From NCBI RefSeq assembly GCF_002794255.1, contig NZ_PGGW01000008.1, forward strand, positions 1 to 64,000: DNA of 64,000 bases, in the 5' to 3' direction. This document shows, piece after piece, positions 42,414-51,267 of the stretch; positions within the stretch are counted from its first letter, which is position 1; every line of letters begins with the position of its first letter. The translations under genes and the position numbers were made by a program. The notes below the pieces were generated by a model. The model made no database searches and had not been told where the DNA came from. It saw only the letters and a program-made list of their open reading frames with translations. Source of the DNA: Streptomyces carminius. Its GTDB lineage: Bacteria; Actinomycetota; Actinomycetes; Streptomycetales; Streptomycetaceae.

Positions 42414-43076
42414 GTGCCCCGGCGGGGCGGTGACCTCCGCGCGGCCGCCACAACCGCGGGCACCACCGCCTTCTGCGCACTGGCGCTGACCCTTCCCGGC
42501 TGCGGGGACGCCCCGGACTCCGTCCGCGCGGCCGGTACCCGGCCGGAGGCGGGCCGGTTCCCGGACCGGGCCCCGGAGAAGGGGACGAACCGGCCCGGAC
42601 CGGCGGCGGAGAAAGCCGTTCCGATACGTGTCCGCGTTCCGGCCATCGGTGTGGCGGCGCCCGTCGGGCCCCTGGTGACCGGGCCGGACGGAGTCCTGCC
42701 GCCGCCCGAGAGCCCCGGTGCCGCAGGCTGGTGGCGGGACGGCCCCGAACCGGGCGAACCGGGCCCCGCGGTCCTGGTCGGCCACTACGACTCCGCCACC
42801 GGCCCGGCCGTCTTCCACCGCCTCGCCGAACTGCGGCCCGGCGACCGGATCGCCGTCGACCGCGCCGACGGCACCACGGTCTCGTTCACCGTGCGCGGTG
42901 TGGCCGCGCACCGGCGGGACGCCTTCCCCACCGACCGGGTCTACGGCGGCACCGGTGGCCGTCCGGCCCTCCGGCTGATCACCTGCGCGGGCCGGTACGA
43001 CCGGGCCGCGGGCCGCTACACCGGGAACCTGGTCGTCCTCGCGGCGACGGTACCGCCGGACGGGCCGCGCGGATGA
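42414..43076 (+). CDS. Class F sortase
   Basis: A 220-residue sortase. A short signal/anchor helix lies at about 10-30, then the beta-barrel domain (about 70-215). Catalytic residues are visible: His in VGHYDS, Cys in LRLITCAG and Arg in GRYTGNLVV. Such actinobacterial sortases process or act on few known substrates. GTG 42414 is the best in-frame start but has no clear ribosome site. It follows the Excalibur gene by 46 bp, suggesting that gene product as partner, although it lacks a normal sorting signal. Confidence 0.85.
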   Translation: MPRRGGDLRAAATTAGTTAFCALALTLPGCGDAPDSVRAAGTRPEAGRFPDRAPEKGTNRPGPAAEKAVPIRVRVPAIGVAAPVGPLVTGPDGVLPPPESPGAAGWWRDGPEPGEPGPAVLVGHYDSATGPAVFHRLAELRPGDRIAVDRADGTTVSFTVRGVAAHRRDAFPTDRVYGGTGGRPALRLITCAGRYDRAAGRYTGNLVVLAATVPPDGPRG

Positions 43077-43101
43077 TCAGCCGGACGGCCCGGACGGGCC
43101 G

Positions 43102-44481
43102 TCACCCGGCAGGTGAGGTACGGGAGCCCAGGGCCTCCAGCCGTTGCCGGGCGACGGGCACATGGCGCGGGTCGAGCGCGGGAAGCCGGCCCAGCAGGTC
43201 CAGCAGCTCCGGTCCCAGCTCCCGGGCGGCGTCCGGGTCGGTGACATGGTGCCAGCAGTAGTGGGCGCCCTGCGCCGCGGCGAGCAGCTCGGGGGCGTCA
43301 GAGGACTGGTGGGCCAGCCGGGAGCGGGCGGCGGCGATCCACAGCCGGGTGGCCTGCGGGTAGTTCTCGGCGATCCGGGCCAGGTCGGCGCGGATCTCCG
43401 CCCAGTGGACGGCCTCCGCGGAGTTCGGCCCGTGGCGGCGCATCGCGTGCTGCTCCCAGGCGGCGGCCATGGCCGCCGCCTCGTTGTGCCGTCCGGCCTG
43501 TGCGGCCTCCCAGATCACCGGACGGGGATCGGCCTCGGCGGGGAGCTGCCGCGGTACGGCGGGCAGCGTGGCGGCCGGTGCCCGGGCGGGCACCGGGGCC
43601 GGCGGCCCCGCCGGAGCGGCCGCGGCCGGCGGGGCCACCGGGGCCGGTCCGGGGTGCGGCGGCGTTCCGGGGGGCCCGGGAGCGTCCGGAGCCGCCGCGG
43701 CGGCGGGCGAGGACCGGTCCGCCGCCCGCCGCCGCTGGACCTGGGCGAGCAGGCGCCGGATGTCGGTCCGGGGCTCGCCGGTCCCGGACAGGGCGTCGAG
43801 CTGCCCGCTCCGGGGCAGGACCAGGGTGCCCGGCGGCAGAGCGGCGGCGGACACCGCCGCCGAGTGCAGCAGGCTGTTGCCGGGCCGCCCGGCCTCCTGG
43901 CGCAACTGCTCGACCAGCTGCCGGGTGTAGGGGCTGACGCCCTCGGTGCCCGCCAGGCCGGGCGGTACGACGACCCCGCACAGCGGCAGTTGCTCGCAGA
44001 CGGCGTCGGGCCGCTCCTGCAGCCGGGCCCAGGCATGCCGGTCGGCGGCGAGGTCGGCGAACACCACGGTGGTTCCCGCCGGGCGGGTGCGCAGCTCGTT
44101 GCGGAGCCAGGACCACGGCAGCGCGCTGTAGCGGACGGTCCCCGGAGTGGTGCCGGTCAGGGCCAGATGCAGCTCACGCCGGCGGCGGTCGGCGGTGAGC
44201 CGCCCGGAGAGGTACAGCAGGACCGGCCCGGACGCCGCGACGGCGGCCCGCAGCCGCAGCAGGACCGAGTTGGGGTCGTGGACGCCGTCGAGATGCACCA
44301 GGTCGGTGGGGAGGGAGCTGTCCAGCAGCACCGGGGTGGGAACGGTGGCCAGGGCCGCCAGGTTGGCGCTGGGGGTGATCTGCGGGCGCCGCCGGTGCAC
44401 GGCGCGGTCCCCGGCGACCAGGAGGACGTGTCCGCGCCGCTGATACTGACTTCCGTGTGTCTGCGCCCCGTTGGCATGCAT
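43102..44481 (-). CDS. Conserved hypothetical protein, caspase-like N-terminus plus helical C-terminus
   Basis: A 459-residue soluble protein of unknown function. Residues about 15-200 have alternating strands and helices ending in VLLYLSGRLTADRRRRELHL, SALPWSWLRNELRTRP and GTTVVFADLAADRHAW, the layout of caspase-like (p20) domains. The catalytic His and Cys are not evident (SGRL instead of SGHG, DLAAD instead of DCCxS). A Pro/Ala-rich linker (about 265-325) precedes a helical, TPR-like region (about 330-450: WEAAQAGRHNEAAAMAAAWE). I infer a degenerate peptidase-like scaffold protein. Similar proteins occur in other streptomycetes by recollection. Confidence 0.7.
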   Translation of the reverse strand: MHANGAQTHGSQYQRRGHVLLVAGDRAVHRRRPQITPSANLAALATVPTPVLLDSSLPTDLVHLDGVHDPNSVLLRLRAAVAASGPVLLYLSGRLTADRRRRELHLALTGTTPGTVRYSALPWSWLRNELRTRPAGTTVVFADLAADRHAWARLQERPDAVCEQLPLCGVVVPPGLAGTEGVSPYTRQLVEQLRQEAGRPGNSLLHSAAVSAAALPPGTLVLPRSGQLDALSGTGEPRTDIRRLLAQVQRRRAADRSSPAAAAAPDAPGPPGTPPHPGPAPVAPPAAAAPAGPPAPVPARAPAATLPAVPRQLPAEADPRPVIWEAAQAGRHNEAAAMAAAWEQHAMRRHGPNSAEAVHWAEIRADLARIAENYPQATRLWIAAARSRLAHQSSDAPELLAAAQGAHYCWHHVTDPDAARELGPELLDLLGRLPALDPRHVPVARQRLEALGSRTSPAG

Positions 44482-44607
44482 GGATGCACCGTACGCCGGA
44501 ACCGGGCGGTGTTCTCAGCCGGGCCGCGGATACCGGGGCGAGTGGCCCGGGCGGATGTCCGCAGGGGCAGGTTCCGGGCCTGTCTCCCGCGGTCGCGCGG
44601 CTCCGTG

Positions 44608-44742
44608 TCACGCGTTTCTCCGGCTCTGGCCGGTGAGGCGCCGCAGCAGCCAGGAGGTGCCGTTCAGCCCCCAGATGAGGAGCGCCAGGGCGAGGACGGG
44701 CGCGACTGTCAGGCCGATGATGAGAAAGACGCTCTCCGGCAT
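44608..44742 (-). CDS. 44-residue membrane protein
   Basis: A small gene with AGGAGG 6 bases before the ATG at 44742. The product is mostly one or two membrane helices (SVFLIIGLTVAPVLALALLI and a second amphipathic stretch) with a basic tail. It lies 116 bp downstream of the SulP transporter on the same strand and may be its small accessory subunit. Function unknown. Confidence 0.6.
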   Translation of the reverse strand: MPESVFLIIGLTVAPVLALALLIWGLNGTSWLLRRLTGQSRRNA

Positions 44743-44858
44743 GGTGATCCTCCTGGTCGGACGAGGGGTGCCCGGCCGGGACCGGCCGGATGTTCCACCG
44801 TTGCCCCGTCCGGCGCCGGACACTCCTGCCGACCGCGGCACCCGGCCCGTCCGCCCGG

Positions 44859-46373
44859 TCAGTGGGTGTCGGCGAGTTGTCCGGCGAGTTTGCCGTGCAT
44901 GGCGGCGCTGGGTTTGTTGAGGCCGATGATGGTGACCTTCTTGCCGCGGGCGGCGTACTTGGTCTCGACGGCGTCCAGGGCGGCGACGGAGGAGGCGTCC
45001 CAGATGTGGGCGTCGGTCAGGTCGATGACGACGTCCTCGGGGTCGCCGGTGTAGTCGAACTGGTAGACCAGGTCGTTGGAGGAGGCGAAGAACAGTTCGC
45101 CGGTGACGGCGTAGACGACGCTGGTGCCGTCGGGGTCGGTGACGGCGGTGACCTCGGCCAGGTGGGCGACGCGGCGGGCGAAGGCGACCATGGCGGTGAG
45201 GACGCCGGTGATGACGCCGATGGCGAGGTTGTGGGTGGCCACCACCACGGCGACGGTGACGGTCATGACGACGGTCTCGCTGAGGGGCAGCCGCTTGAGG
45301 GTCCTGGGGTGGACGGAGTGCCAGTCGAAGGTGGCGAAGGCCACCAGGATCATCACCGCGACCAGGGCGGCCATGGGGATGGTGGAGACCACGGGGCCGA
45401 GGGTGACGACCAGGATGAGCAGGAAGACGCCGGCCAGGAAGGTGGACAGGCGGGTGCGGGCGCCGGCGGTCTTGACGTTGATCATGGTCTGGCCGATCAT
45501 GGCGCAGCCGCCCATGCCGCCGAACAGGCCGGTGACGACGTTGGCGATGCCCTGGCCGATGGACTCGCGGGTCTTGCCCGAGTGGGTGTCGGTGATGTCG
45601 TCGACCAGCTTGGCCGTCATCAGCGACTCCATCAGCCCCACCAGGGCCAGGGCGAGGGCGTAGGGGGCGATGGTGGTCAGGGTGTCCACGGTGAAGGGAA
45701 CGTCGGGCAGGCCGGGGGTGGGCAGGGCGGAGGGGAGGTCGCCCTTGTCGCCGACGGTGGGCACCGCGATGCCGGCGGCCACCGTGATCACGGTGAGGAT
45801 GACGATGGAGACCAGCGGGGCGGGCACCGCCCTGGTCAGGCGGGGGAAGAAGATCATCAGGGCCAGGCCGCCGAGCATGAGCGGGTAGACGGCCCAGGGG
45901 ACGTCGGTGAACTCGGGCACCTGGGCGAGGAAGATGAGGATGGCCAGGGCGTTGACGAAGCCGACCATCACCGAGCGGGGCACGAAGCGCATCAGCCGGG
46001 CCACGCCCAGCGCGCCGAGCGCGATCTGCATCAGGCCGCCCAGGATGACGGCGGCGATCAGGTGGCCCAGGCCGTACTCGTGGTTGAGGGGGGCGATGAC
46101 CAGGGCGATGGCGCCGGTGGCGGCGGAGATCATCGCGGAGCGGCCGCCGACGACGGCGATGGTCACGGCCATGGTGAAGGAGGCGAACAGGCCCACGGCC
46201 GGGTCCACTCCGGCGATGATGGAGAAGGAGATCGCCTCGGGGATCAGGGCCAGGGCGACGACCAGGCCGGCCAGCACCTCGGTGCGGAAGACCTTCGCCG
46301 AGGACAGCCACTCGGGGCGGGAGGGGCGGCGGGGCAGGCGCAGCCGCAAGGCTGCGGAGGTGTCAGCGGACAT
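44859..46373 (-). CDS. SulP-family anion transporter with STAS domain
   Basis: A 504-residue SulP/SLC26-type permease for sulfate, bicarbonate or another anion. The 14-helix transport domain spans about residues 25-400 (signature [29 protein letters not shown] near the start; long span [20 protein letters not shown] in mid-domain), and a short cytoplasmic STAS domain covers about 410-490 ([20 protein letters not shown]). The ATG at 46373 follows no perfect ribosome site. Divergent from a MerR regulator, which probably controls it. Confidence 0.9.
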   Translation of the reverse strand: MSADTSAALRLRLPRRPSRPEWLSSAKVFRTEVLAGLVVALALIPEAISFSIIAGVDPAVGLFASFTMAVTIAVVGGRSAMISAATGAIALVIAPLNHEYGLGHLIAAVILGGLMQIALGALGVARLMRFVPRSVMVGFVNALAILIFLAQVPEFTDVPWAVYPLMLGGLALMIFFPRLTRAVPAPLVSIVILTVITVAAGIAVPTVGDKGDLPSALPTPGLPDVPFTVDTLTTIAPYALALALVGLMESLMTAKLVDDITDTHSGKTRESIGQGIANVVTGLFGGMGGCAMIGQTMINVKTAGARTRLSTFLAGVFLLILVVTLGPVVSTIPMAALVAVMILVAFATFDWHSVHPRTLKRLPLSETVVMTVTVAVVVATHNLAIGVITGVLTAMVAFARRVAHLAEVTAVTDPDGTSVVYAVTGELFFASSNDLVYQFDYTGDPEDVVIDLTDAHIWDASSVAALDAVETKYAARGKKVTIIGLNKPSAAMHGKLAGQLADTH

Positions 46374-46721
46374 GCATCCGTTTCCATGTCGGGCGCGCGG
46401 GCGTTTCGGCGTGCGCGCGCAGTGTGCGTGGCTCCGCGGGGGAGCGGGAGGGACCGGTCGGCCGCGGCCGTCGCCGGTGACGGGGGCGCAACCGGGGATC
46501 GGCGGATGTGGGGGGCCGCCGGTCGGGCATCATTGCCCGACGAGGTTCGGGAGGGCGGTGTTCCGCCCATGAACAAAACCCTACCCTGACGTGAGGGATG
46601 ACTGTGGCCGCTGCCTTGTGAATCGCAGGTGAACCCTGTGTGGGGCCTTGTGATTCATCTCACGCGATAGAGTTTGGTTCAGGAATCCGAAAAGTGTTCG
46701 GGCACCGGAGGGGATGGGGCA
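46374..46721. promoter_or_regulatory. Divergent SulP/MerR promoter region with MerR-like dyad
   Basis: 348 bp without a gene. CCCTGACGTGAGGG (46584-46597) is a near-palindrome of the kind bound by MerR proteins, nearer the MerR side. The exact promoters cannot be read. Confidence 0.45.
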
Positions 46722-47123
46722 GTGGCGGAGGAGCAGCGGATGCGGATCGGCGAGGTGGCCGAGCGCACGGGCCTGTCGCTGCGCACCATCCGGCACTACG
46801 AGGAGGTCGGCCTGGTGGCCCCCTCCGCCCGCACCAAGGGCGGCTTCCGGCTCTACACCGCCGCCGACGTGGAGCGGCTGATGGTCATCCGCCGGATGAA
46901 GCCGCTGGACTTCTCCCTGGAGGAGATGCGCGACCTGCTGGCCATCACCGACCGGCTCTCGGCCGCCGAGCCGCTGGAGGCCGCCGAGCACGAGCGGCTG
47001 CGGGAGCGCCTGGACGCCTACCGCAAGGTCGCCGACGCCCGCTGCGAGACCCTGCGCGCCCGGCTGCTGGCCGCCGAGGACTTCGCCGCCACCCTCCGCC
47101 GCAAGCTGGATTCCCGGGACTGA
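46722..47123 (+). CDS. MerR-family transcriptional regulator
   Basis: A 133-residue MerR protein. The winged HTH (about 7-75: MRIGEVAERTGLSLRTIRHYE, GGFRLYTAADVERLMVI) is followed by a long dimerisation helix (about 80-130). It has no cysteine cluster for metal binding, so the signal is not metal. GTG 46722 follows GGAGGGG; ATG 46740 is an alternative, with a GGAGGAG site. It likely acts on the divergent SulP transporter. Confidence 0.88.
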   Translation: MAEEQRMRIGEVAERTGLSLRTIRHYEEVGLVAPSARTKGGFRLYTAADVERLMVIRRMKPLDFSLEEMRDLLAITDRLSAAEPLEAAEHERLRERLDAYRKVADARCETLRARLLAAEDFAATLRRKLDSRD

Positions 47124-47217
47124 ACGGGGGCGTCGGGCCACCACCGCCCGGGCGGGGCGGCGCGGGAACGCGACCGGTCCCCCGATCCGGTCGCGTCCCC
47201 GCGGGCGAAGGGAGCGG

Positions 47218-48639
47218 TCACGCGCCGCAGCAGCCGCCGGCCGGGGTCGCGTCGGCGGTCTCGGCCGCCTCGGCCGGGGGGACCGGAGCCTCGGTGCCGA
47301 GTCGGATGGGCTGCGGCTCCGGTGCGGCGCAGCAGCCGCCGCCGTCGCCCTCGGCGGCCTCGGGGGCGTCGAACAGTCCGCTGCCGCCGCACACGCCGGT
47401 CTCGGGCAGGGTGAGCTCCACGCGGTCGGCGGCGGCGGTGTCGCCGGCGAGGGCGGCGGCCACGGAGCGGACCTGCTCGTAGCCGGTCATGGCCAGGAAC
47501 GTCGGCGCGCGGCCGTAGGACTTCATCCCCACCAGGTAGACGCCGGTCTCGGGCTGGGACAGCTCGCGGTGGCCGTGCGGGTAGACGGTGCCGCAGGAGT
47601 GCTGGTTGGGGTCGATCAGCGGCGCGAGGGCGGCCGGTGCCTGGAGGCGTTCGTCCAGGTTCAGGCGGACCTCGGACAGGAACGACAGGTCGGGGCGGAA
47701 CCCGGTCAGCACGATGACCTCGTCCACCGGCTCGGTGCGGCGGCCGTCCTCGCCGGTCAGCACCAGGCGTCCGTCGCCGTCGCGTTCGACGGCCGCGGTG
47801 CGGAAGCCGGTGACCGCGCTCGCGTGCCCGGCGTCGACGGCCGCCCTGGCCGCCAGGCCGAGGGCGCCGCGGGCGGGGAGCTGGTCGGCCTCTCCACCGC
47901 CGAAAGTGGCGCCGGAGATGCCGCGGCGCAGGATCCACAGCGCCTTCGTTCCGGCGCCGTCGGTGGCCCGGGCGAGGTCGGCCAGAGTCGCGAGGGCGGT
48001 GAAGGCGGAGGCGCCGGAACCGATGACGGCGGTGCGCCGGCCCGCGTAGCGGGCGCGGACGGCCGGGTCGGACAGGTCGGGGACGCGGTAGGCGATCCGG
48101 TCGGCCGCCGCCTGCTCGCCGAGCGCCGGGAGCCCGTCGCCGCCGGCCGGACCTGGGGTGGCCCAGGTGCCGGAGGCGTCGACGACCGCACGCGCCGGGA
48201 CGCGCTCCTCGTGACCGTCGGTGTGCCGGAGGTGGACGGTGAAGGGCTGGGCGGCGCGGTCGGCGTCCACGACGCGGTCCCGCCCGGCGCGGGCGACGCC
48301 GGTGACGGTGGTGCCGTAACGCACCCGGTCGCCCAGGACGCCGGCCAGCGGCTCCAGGTAGTGCTCGGCCCAGTCGGCACCGGAGGGGTAGGTGCCGGGG
48401 TCGGGCCGTACCCAGCCGGTGGGGGCCAGCAGCTTCTCGGCGGCCGGGTCGACGACCTCGCCCCAGGTGGAGAACAGCCGTACGTGCGACCACTGGCGCA
48501 CCGCCGTGCCCGCGCCCGGCCCGGCCTCCACCACCAGCGGCTCCAGGCCGCGTTCGGTCAGGTGCGCGGCGGCGGCCAGGCCGATGGGGCCGGCGCCGAT
48601 CACGACGACCGGGAGCTGCTGCTCGCTCATGGCGTTCAT
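47218..48639 (-). CDS. ArsR-linked FAD/NAD(P)-dependent oxidoreductase with cysteine-rich tail
   Basis: A 473-residue flavoprotein of the flavin-monooxygenase/thioredoxin-reductase fold. It has an FAD motif VVVIGAGPIGLAAAAHL (near 10), an NADPH motif TAVIGSGASAFTALATL (near 200) and VIVLTGFRPD (near 315). The C-terminal 60 residues are unusual: VCGGSG, GGGCCAAP and a terminal GGCCGA, vicinal cysteines able to bind arsenite. It is divergent from arsR with operator boxes between. Such proteins recur in actinobacterial ars loci, but their reaction is unproven; oxidation or reduction of an arsenical is the natural hypothesis. Confidence 0.8.
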   Translation of the reverse strand: MNAMSEQQLPVVVIGAGPIGLAAAAHLTERGLEPLVVEAGPGAGTAVRQWSHVRLFSTWGEVVDPAAEKLLAPTGWVRPDPGTYPSGADWAEHYLEPLAGVLGDRVRYGTTVTGVARAGRDRVVDADRAAQPFTVHLRHTDGHEERVPARAVVDASGTWATPGPAGGDGLPALGEQAAADRIAYRVPDLSDPAVRARYAGRRTAVIGSGASAFTALATLADLARATDGAGTKALWILRRGISGATFGGGEADQLPARGALGLAARAAVDAGHASAVTGFRTAAVERDGDGRLVLTGEDGRRTEPVDEVIVLTGFRPDLSFLSEVRLNLDERLQAPAALAPLIDPNQHSCGTVYPHGHRELSQPETGVYLVGMKSYGRAPTFLAMTGYEQVRSVAAALAGDTAAADRVELTLPETGVCGGSGLFDAPEAAEGDGGGCCAAPEPQPIRLGTEAPVPPAEAAETADATPAGGCCGA

Positions 48640-48745
48640 GGGGATGTTCTCCTTGTGCGGGATGGTCGGCGGCCGTGGGCGGCCGCGGTGCGGCGGGCAC
48701 GCTCGCGGTACGCGTGGATGCGGAAGGTGACGAGGTGCCCCTTGA

Positions 48746-48796
48746 TTCGATATATGTCGATGTCCGGAGCTTGTCAGTTGCTTCGACGGATGTCAA
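48746..48796. promoter_or_regulatory. Two ArsR boxes (TCGA-N6-TCGA type) between the divergent genes
   Basis: TTCGATATATGTCGA (48746-48760, TCGA-N6-TCGA) and TTCGACGGATGTCAA (48782-48796, TCGA-N6-TCAA) lie between the oxidoreductase and arsR starts. The second is 9 bp before the arsR ATG, ideal for autorepression. Confidence 0.7.
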
Positions 48797-48805
48797 CATA
48801 GACGT

Positions 48806-49171
48806 ATGTCGAAGCCAGGAGCCGTGGAACTGCCGGTACTGACGACGTCCGACACCGCGGCGCCGTGCTGCCCGCCGCTGACCGAACGCCCGCTGACCGC
48901 CGAGGAGGCGGAGCGGACCGCGGCGATGTTCAAGGCGCTGGGCGACCCGGTCAGACTGCGGCTGTTCTCGCTGGTCGCCTCGCACGCGGGCGGGGAGGCG
49001 TGCGTGTGCGACATCTCCGACGTCGGAGTCTCCCAGCCGACCGTCTCCCACCACCTGAAGAAGCTCAGGGAGGCCGGACTGCTCACCTCCGAACGGCGCG
49101 GCACCTGGGTCTACTACAAGGTCGCCCCCTCCGTGGTGGCGGCGATGTCCGCCATGCTCGACCCGCGCTGA
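48806..49171 (+). CDS. arsR: ArsR-family arsenite-responsive repressor
   Basis: A 121-residue ArsR/SmtB winged-helix repressor. The recognition region is DVGVSQPTVSHHLKKLREAG. The metal-site motif ACVCDI corresponds to the ELCVCDL arsenite site of ArsR, and an extra Cys pair (CCPPL, residues 21-22) at the N-terminus is typical of actinobacterial ArsR variants. It probably releases DNA when arsenite or antimonite binds. Three boxes of one type around and after the gene suggest that it controls itself and both flavoproteins. Confidence 0.9.
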   Translation: MSKPGAVELPVLTTSDTAAPCCPPLTERPLTAEEAERTAAMFKALGDPVRLRLFSLVASHAGGEACVCDISDVGVSQPTVSHHLKKLREAGLLTSERRGTWVYYKVAPSVVAAMSAMLDPR

Positions 49172-49258
49172 CGGGGCGGCCGGTCACCGTCGCGCCGGCG
49201 TCGCCGCATCCGCCGGAGGTTCCGCCCTCACCCGCCGGTGCCGTTCCCTGCCCACTAC

Positions 49259-49274
49259 TTCGATATTCATCGAA
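49259..49274. promoter_or_regulatory. Third ArsR box upstream of the flavin monooxygenase
   Basis: TTCGAT-ATTC-ATCGAA, perfect 6-bp arms and the same TCGA-N6-TCGA core as the two boxes near arsR, placed 31 bp before the monooxygenase ATG and 87 bp after the arsR stop. Confidence 0.7.
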
Positions 49275-49305
49275 ATGGAGAATTGACCGAAGGGTCCGGA
49301 ATCGC

Positions 49306-50349
49306 ATGGATGATCTGATCGTGATCGGTGCCGGGCAGTCCGGCCTGGCCACCGCCGCCCTGGCCCCGCACCACGGCTTCCCCCGCACCCTGGTGCTGGA
49401 GGCCGCCGACCGGGCGGGCGGCGCCTGGCCGCACTACTACGACAGCCTCACCCTCTTCTCCCCGGCCCGGTACAGCGCGCTGCCCGGCATGCCCTTCCCC
49501 GGCGAGCCCGACCGCTACCCGGGCCGGGACGAGGTGGTGGCCTATCTGCGTGACTGCGCCCGCCGCCTGCCGGTCGAGGTCCGCACCTCCACCACCGTCA
49601 CCTCCGCCACCCGGCACGACGGCGCCTGGGCGGTGCGCGCGGCGGACGGCAGCCGCTTCACGGCCAGGGCGCTGGTGGCGGCGACCGGCGACTTCGGCAC
49701 CCCGCACACACCGGAGCTGCCCGGGCGGGCGGAGTACGGCGGACGGCTGCTGCACGCCGCCGGCTACCGCGCCCCCGCACCCTTCGCCGGGCAGCGGATC
49801 GTGGTGGTGGGCGGCGGCAACTCCGCCGTCCAGATCGCGGCCGAACTCGGTGCCGTCGCCGAGGTCACCCTCGCCACCCGCCGCCCCCTCAGGTGGCTGC
49901 CGCAGCGTCCGCTCGGCAGGGACCTGCACTGGTGGCTGAAGCACACCGGAGGGGACATCGCACCGCTGGGCCGGTGGCTCCACCGGCTGCCTGCCTCGGT
50001 GCTTGACGACGGCCACTGGCGCGCCGCCCTGGCCGGACACGGAGTGGACCGGCGGGAGATGTTCACCCGGCTGGCCCCCGACGGCGTGGTGTGGGCGGAC
50101 GGGACGAAGGAAGCGGTCGACACCGTCGTGCTGGCCACCGGCTACCGCCCCGCCTTCCCCTACCTGGACGGCAGCGGCGCGCTGGACACGGAGGGCCGGC
50201 CCCGCCACCGCGGCGGTGTCGCCACCACCGTTCCCGGGCTGGGCTTCGTCGGACTGGAGTTCCAGCGCGGCTTCTCCTCCAAGACCCTGCGCGGGGTCGG
50301 CCGCGACGCGCGCCATGTGCTGACCCGGCTGCGCCGGCAACCGTCCTGA
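49306..50349 (+). CDS. arsO: ArsO-like flavin-binding monooxygenase
   Basis: A 347-residue flavin monooxygenase. It has the FAD motif LIVIGAGQSGLATAAL (near residue 5), the NADPH motif IVVVGGGNSAVQIAAE (near 168) and the late ATGYRPAFPYLDG. Length and motifs agree with ArsO-type proteins in Streptomyces ars operons (SCP1 arsRBOCT type). The substrate is not established. It starts 134 bp after arsR behind its own ArsR-type box, so it is probably induced with the divergent flavoprotein. Confidence 0.75.
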   Translation: MDDLIVIGAGQSGLATAALAPHHGFPRTLVLEAADRAGGAWPHYYDSLTLFSPARYSALPGMPFPGEPDRYPGRDEVVAYLRDCARRLPVEVRTSTTVTSATRHDGAWAVRAADGSRFTARALVAATGDFGTPHTPELPGRAEYGGRLLHAAGYRAPAPFAGQRIVVVGGGNSAVQIAAELGAVAEVTLATRRPLRWLPQRPLGRDLHWWLKHTGGDIAPLGRWLHRLPASVLDDGHWRAALAGHGVDRREMFTRLAPDGVVWADGTKEAVDTVVLATGYRPAFPYLDGSGALDTEGRPRHRGGVATTVPGLGFVGLEFQRGFSSKTLRGVGRDARHVLTRLRRQPS

Positions 50350-50522
50350 CGGCCCGGCCGGCCGGGCCGTCAGGACAGGGAAGCGGTGATCTCTGCGGCG
50401 GCCCCGCGGGCGGGGCGGGCCCGCTTTCGGCCATGGCCGATCGGCGCCCTTCCCGGCCCGGCCGGCTCCGTCCAGACTGCTGTGCCGGCGAAGAGTGGTG
50501 AAGGTGGTGTGGAGGGGGCGGG

Positions 50523-51227
50523 ATGGCTGCTGGGCGTGGGCGCCGACCGACGGCGCGGCGCAGCCGCGAGAGACCGCGCAGGGCGGTCGCGGCAGGCGGC
50601 GGAGCGGCGCTGCTCCTGCTGCTGGTGGCATGGTCGGCGGCCCGGCCCTACGTCCTGGGGGCCGCCGTCCTGGCCGGCCTGGGCGTCGCGGGCTGGTGGC
50701 TGTGGCGTACGGACCGGGCCGTCCGCGGAGCGGACCGCGGCTGGCGGCAGGCCGAGGCGGTACGGGCGGGGCACCGGACGCTGGCCGAGATCGACACGAT
50801 GAGCGGCACCGAGTTCGAGGAACTGGTGGCCGCGCTGTGCCGCCGGGACGGCTGCACAGAGGTACGGCGCGTAGGGGGCTCGCACGACAACGGCGCCGAT
50901 GTGACCGGGCGGCTGCCCGACGGCCGGACGATGGTCGTCCAGTGCAAGCGGTACGCGCCGCGCGGCGCCATCGCCAGCCGTGAAGTGCGCGATCTGCTGG
51001 GCGCCCGGGTGCACTTCGGGGCCGAGGTAGCCGTCTTCGTGACGACCACGCGCTTCAGCCGCCCCTCCGAGGCGTTCGTGGTGAAGCACGGCATCCTCGC
51101 CGTGCACCGCGACCACCTGGGTCTGTGGAACAACGGCGCATCCCTGCAGTCCCTGCTCGGCGTCAACGGTTCGGGCCAGGGCGACCGGCGGCACCGCACC
51201 CGGTGGAAGAAGACCTACGGCACGTGA
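50523..51227 (+). CDS. Membrane-anchored Mrr-type restriction endonuclease
   Basis: A 234-residue protein. The N-terminal 25 residues are strongly basic, followed by two hydrophobic segments (about 22-65). The C-terminal PD-(D/E)xK nuclease domain of the Mrr/DUF2034 type (about 90-215) has GTEFEELVAALCRRDG, GADVTGR and the catalytic QCKRYA. The nuclease appears intact and would face the cytoplasm. No methylase is adjacent, so it could be a type IV-like defence nuclease or a DNA-repair enzyme. The ATG at 50523 has GGAGGGGG. Confidence 0.82.
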   Translation: MAAGRGRRPTARRSRERPRRAVAAGGGAALLLLLVAWSAARPYVLGAAVLAGLGVAGWWLWRTDRAVRGADRGWRQAEAVRAGHRTLAEIDTMSGTEFEELVAALCRRDGCTEVRRVGGSHDNGADVTGRLPDGRTMVVQCKRYAPRGAIASREVRDLLGARVHFGAEVAVFVTTTRFSRPSEAFVVKHGILAVHRDHLGLWNNGASLQSLLGVNGSGQGDRRHRTRWKKTYGT

Positions 51228-51267
51228 ACAGGGGACGCCCCGGGCGGTGCCTGCCCCGCGCCGCCGC

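Noticed and set aside
44790..46589. Plus-strand frame rich in Gly/Asp/His opposite SulP
   Set aside because: Pure shadow of the SulP gene on the other strand, with no ribosome site and repetitive composition.
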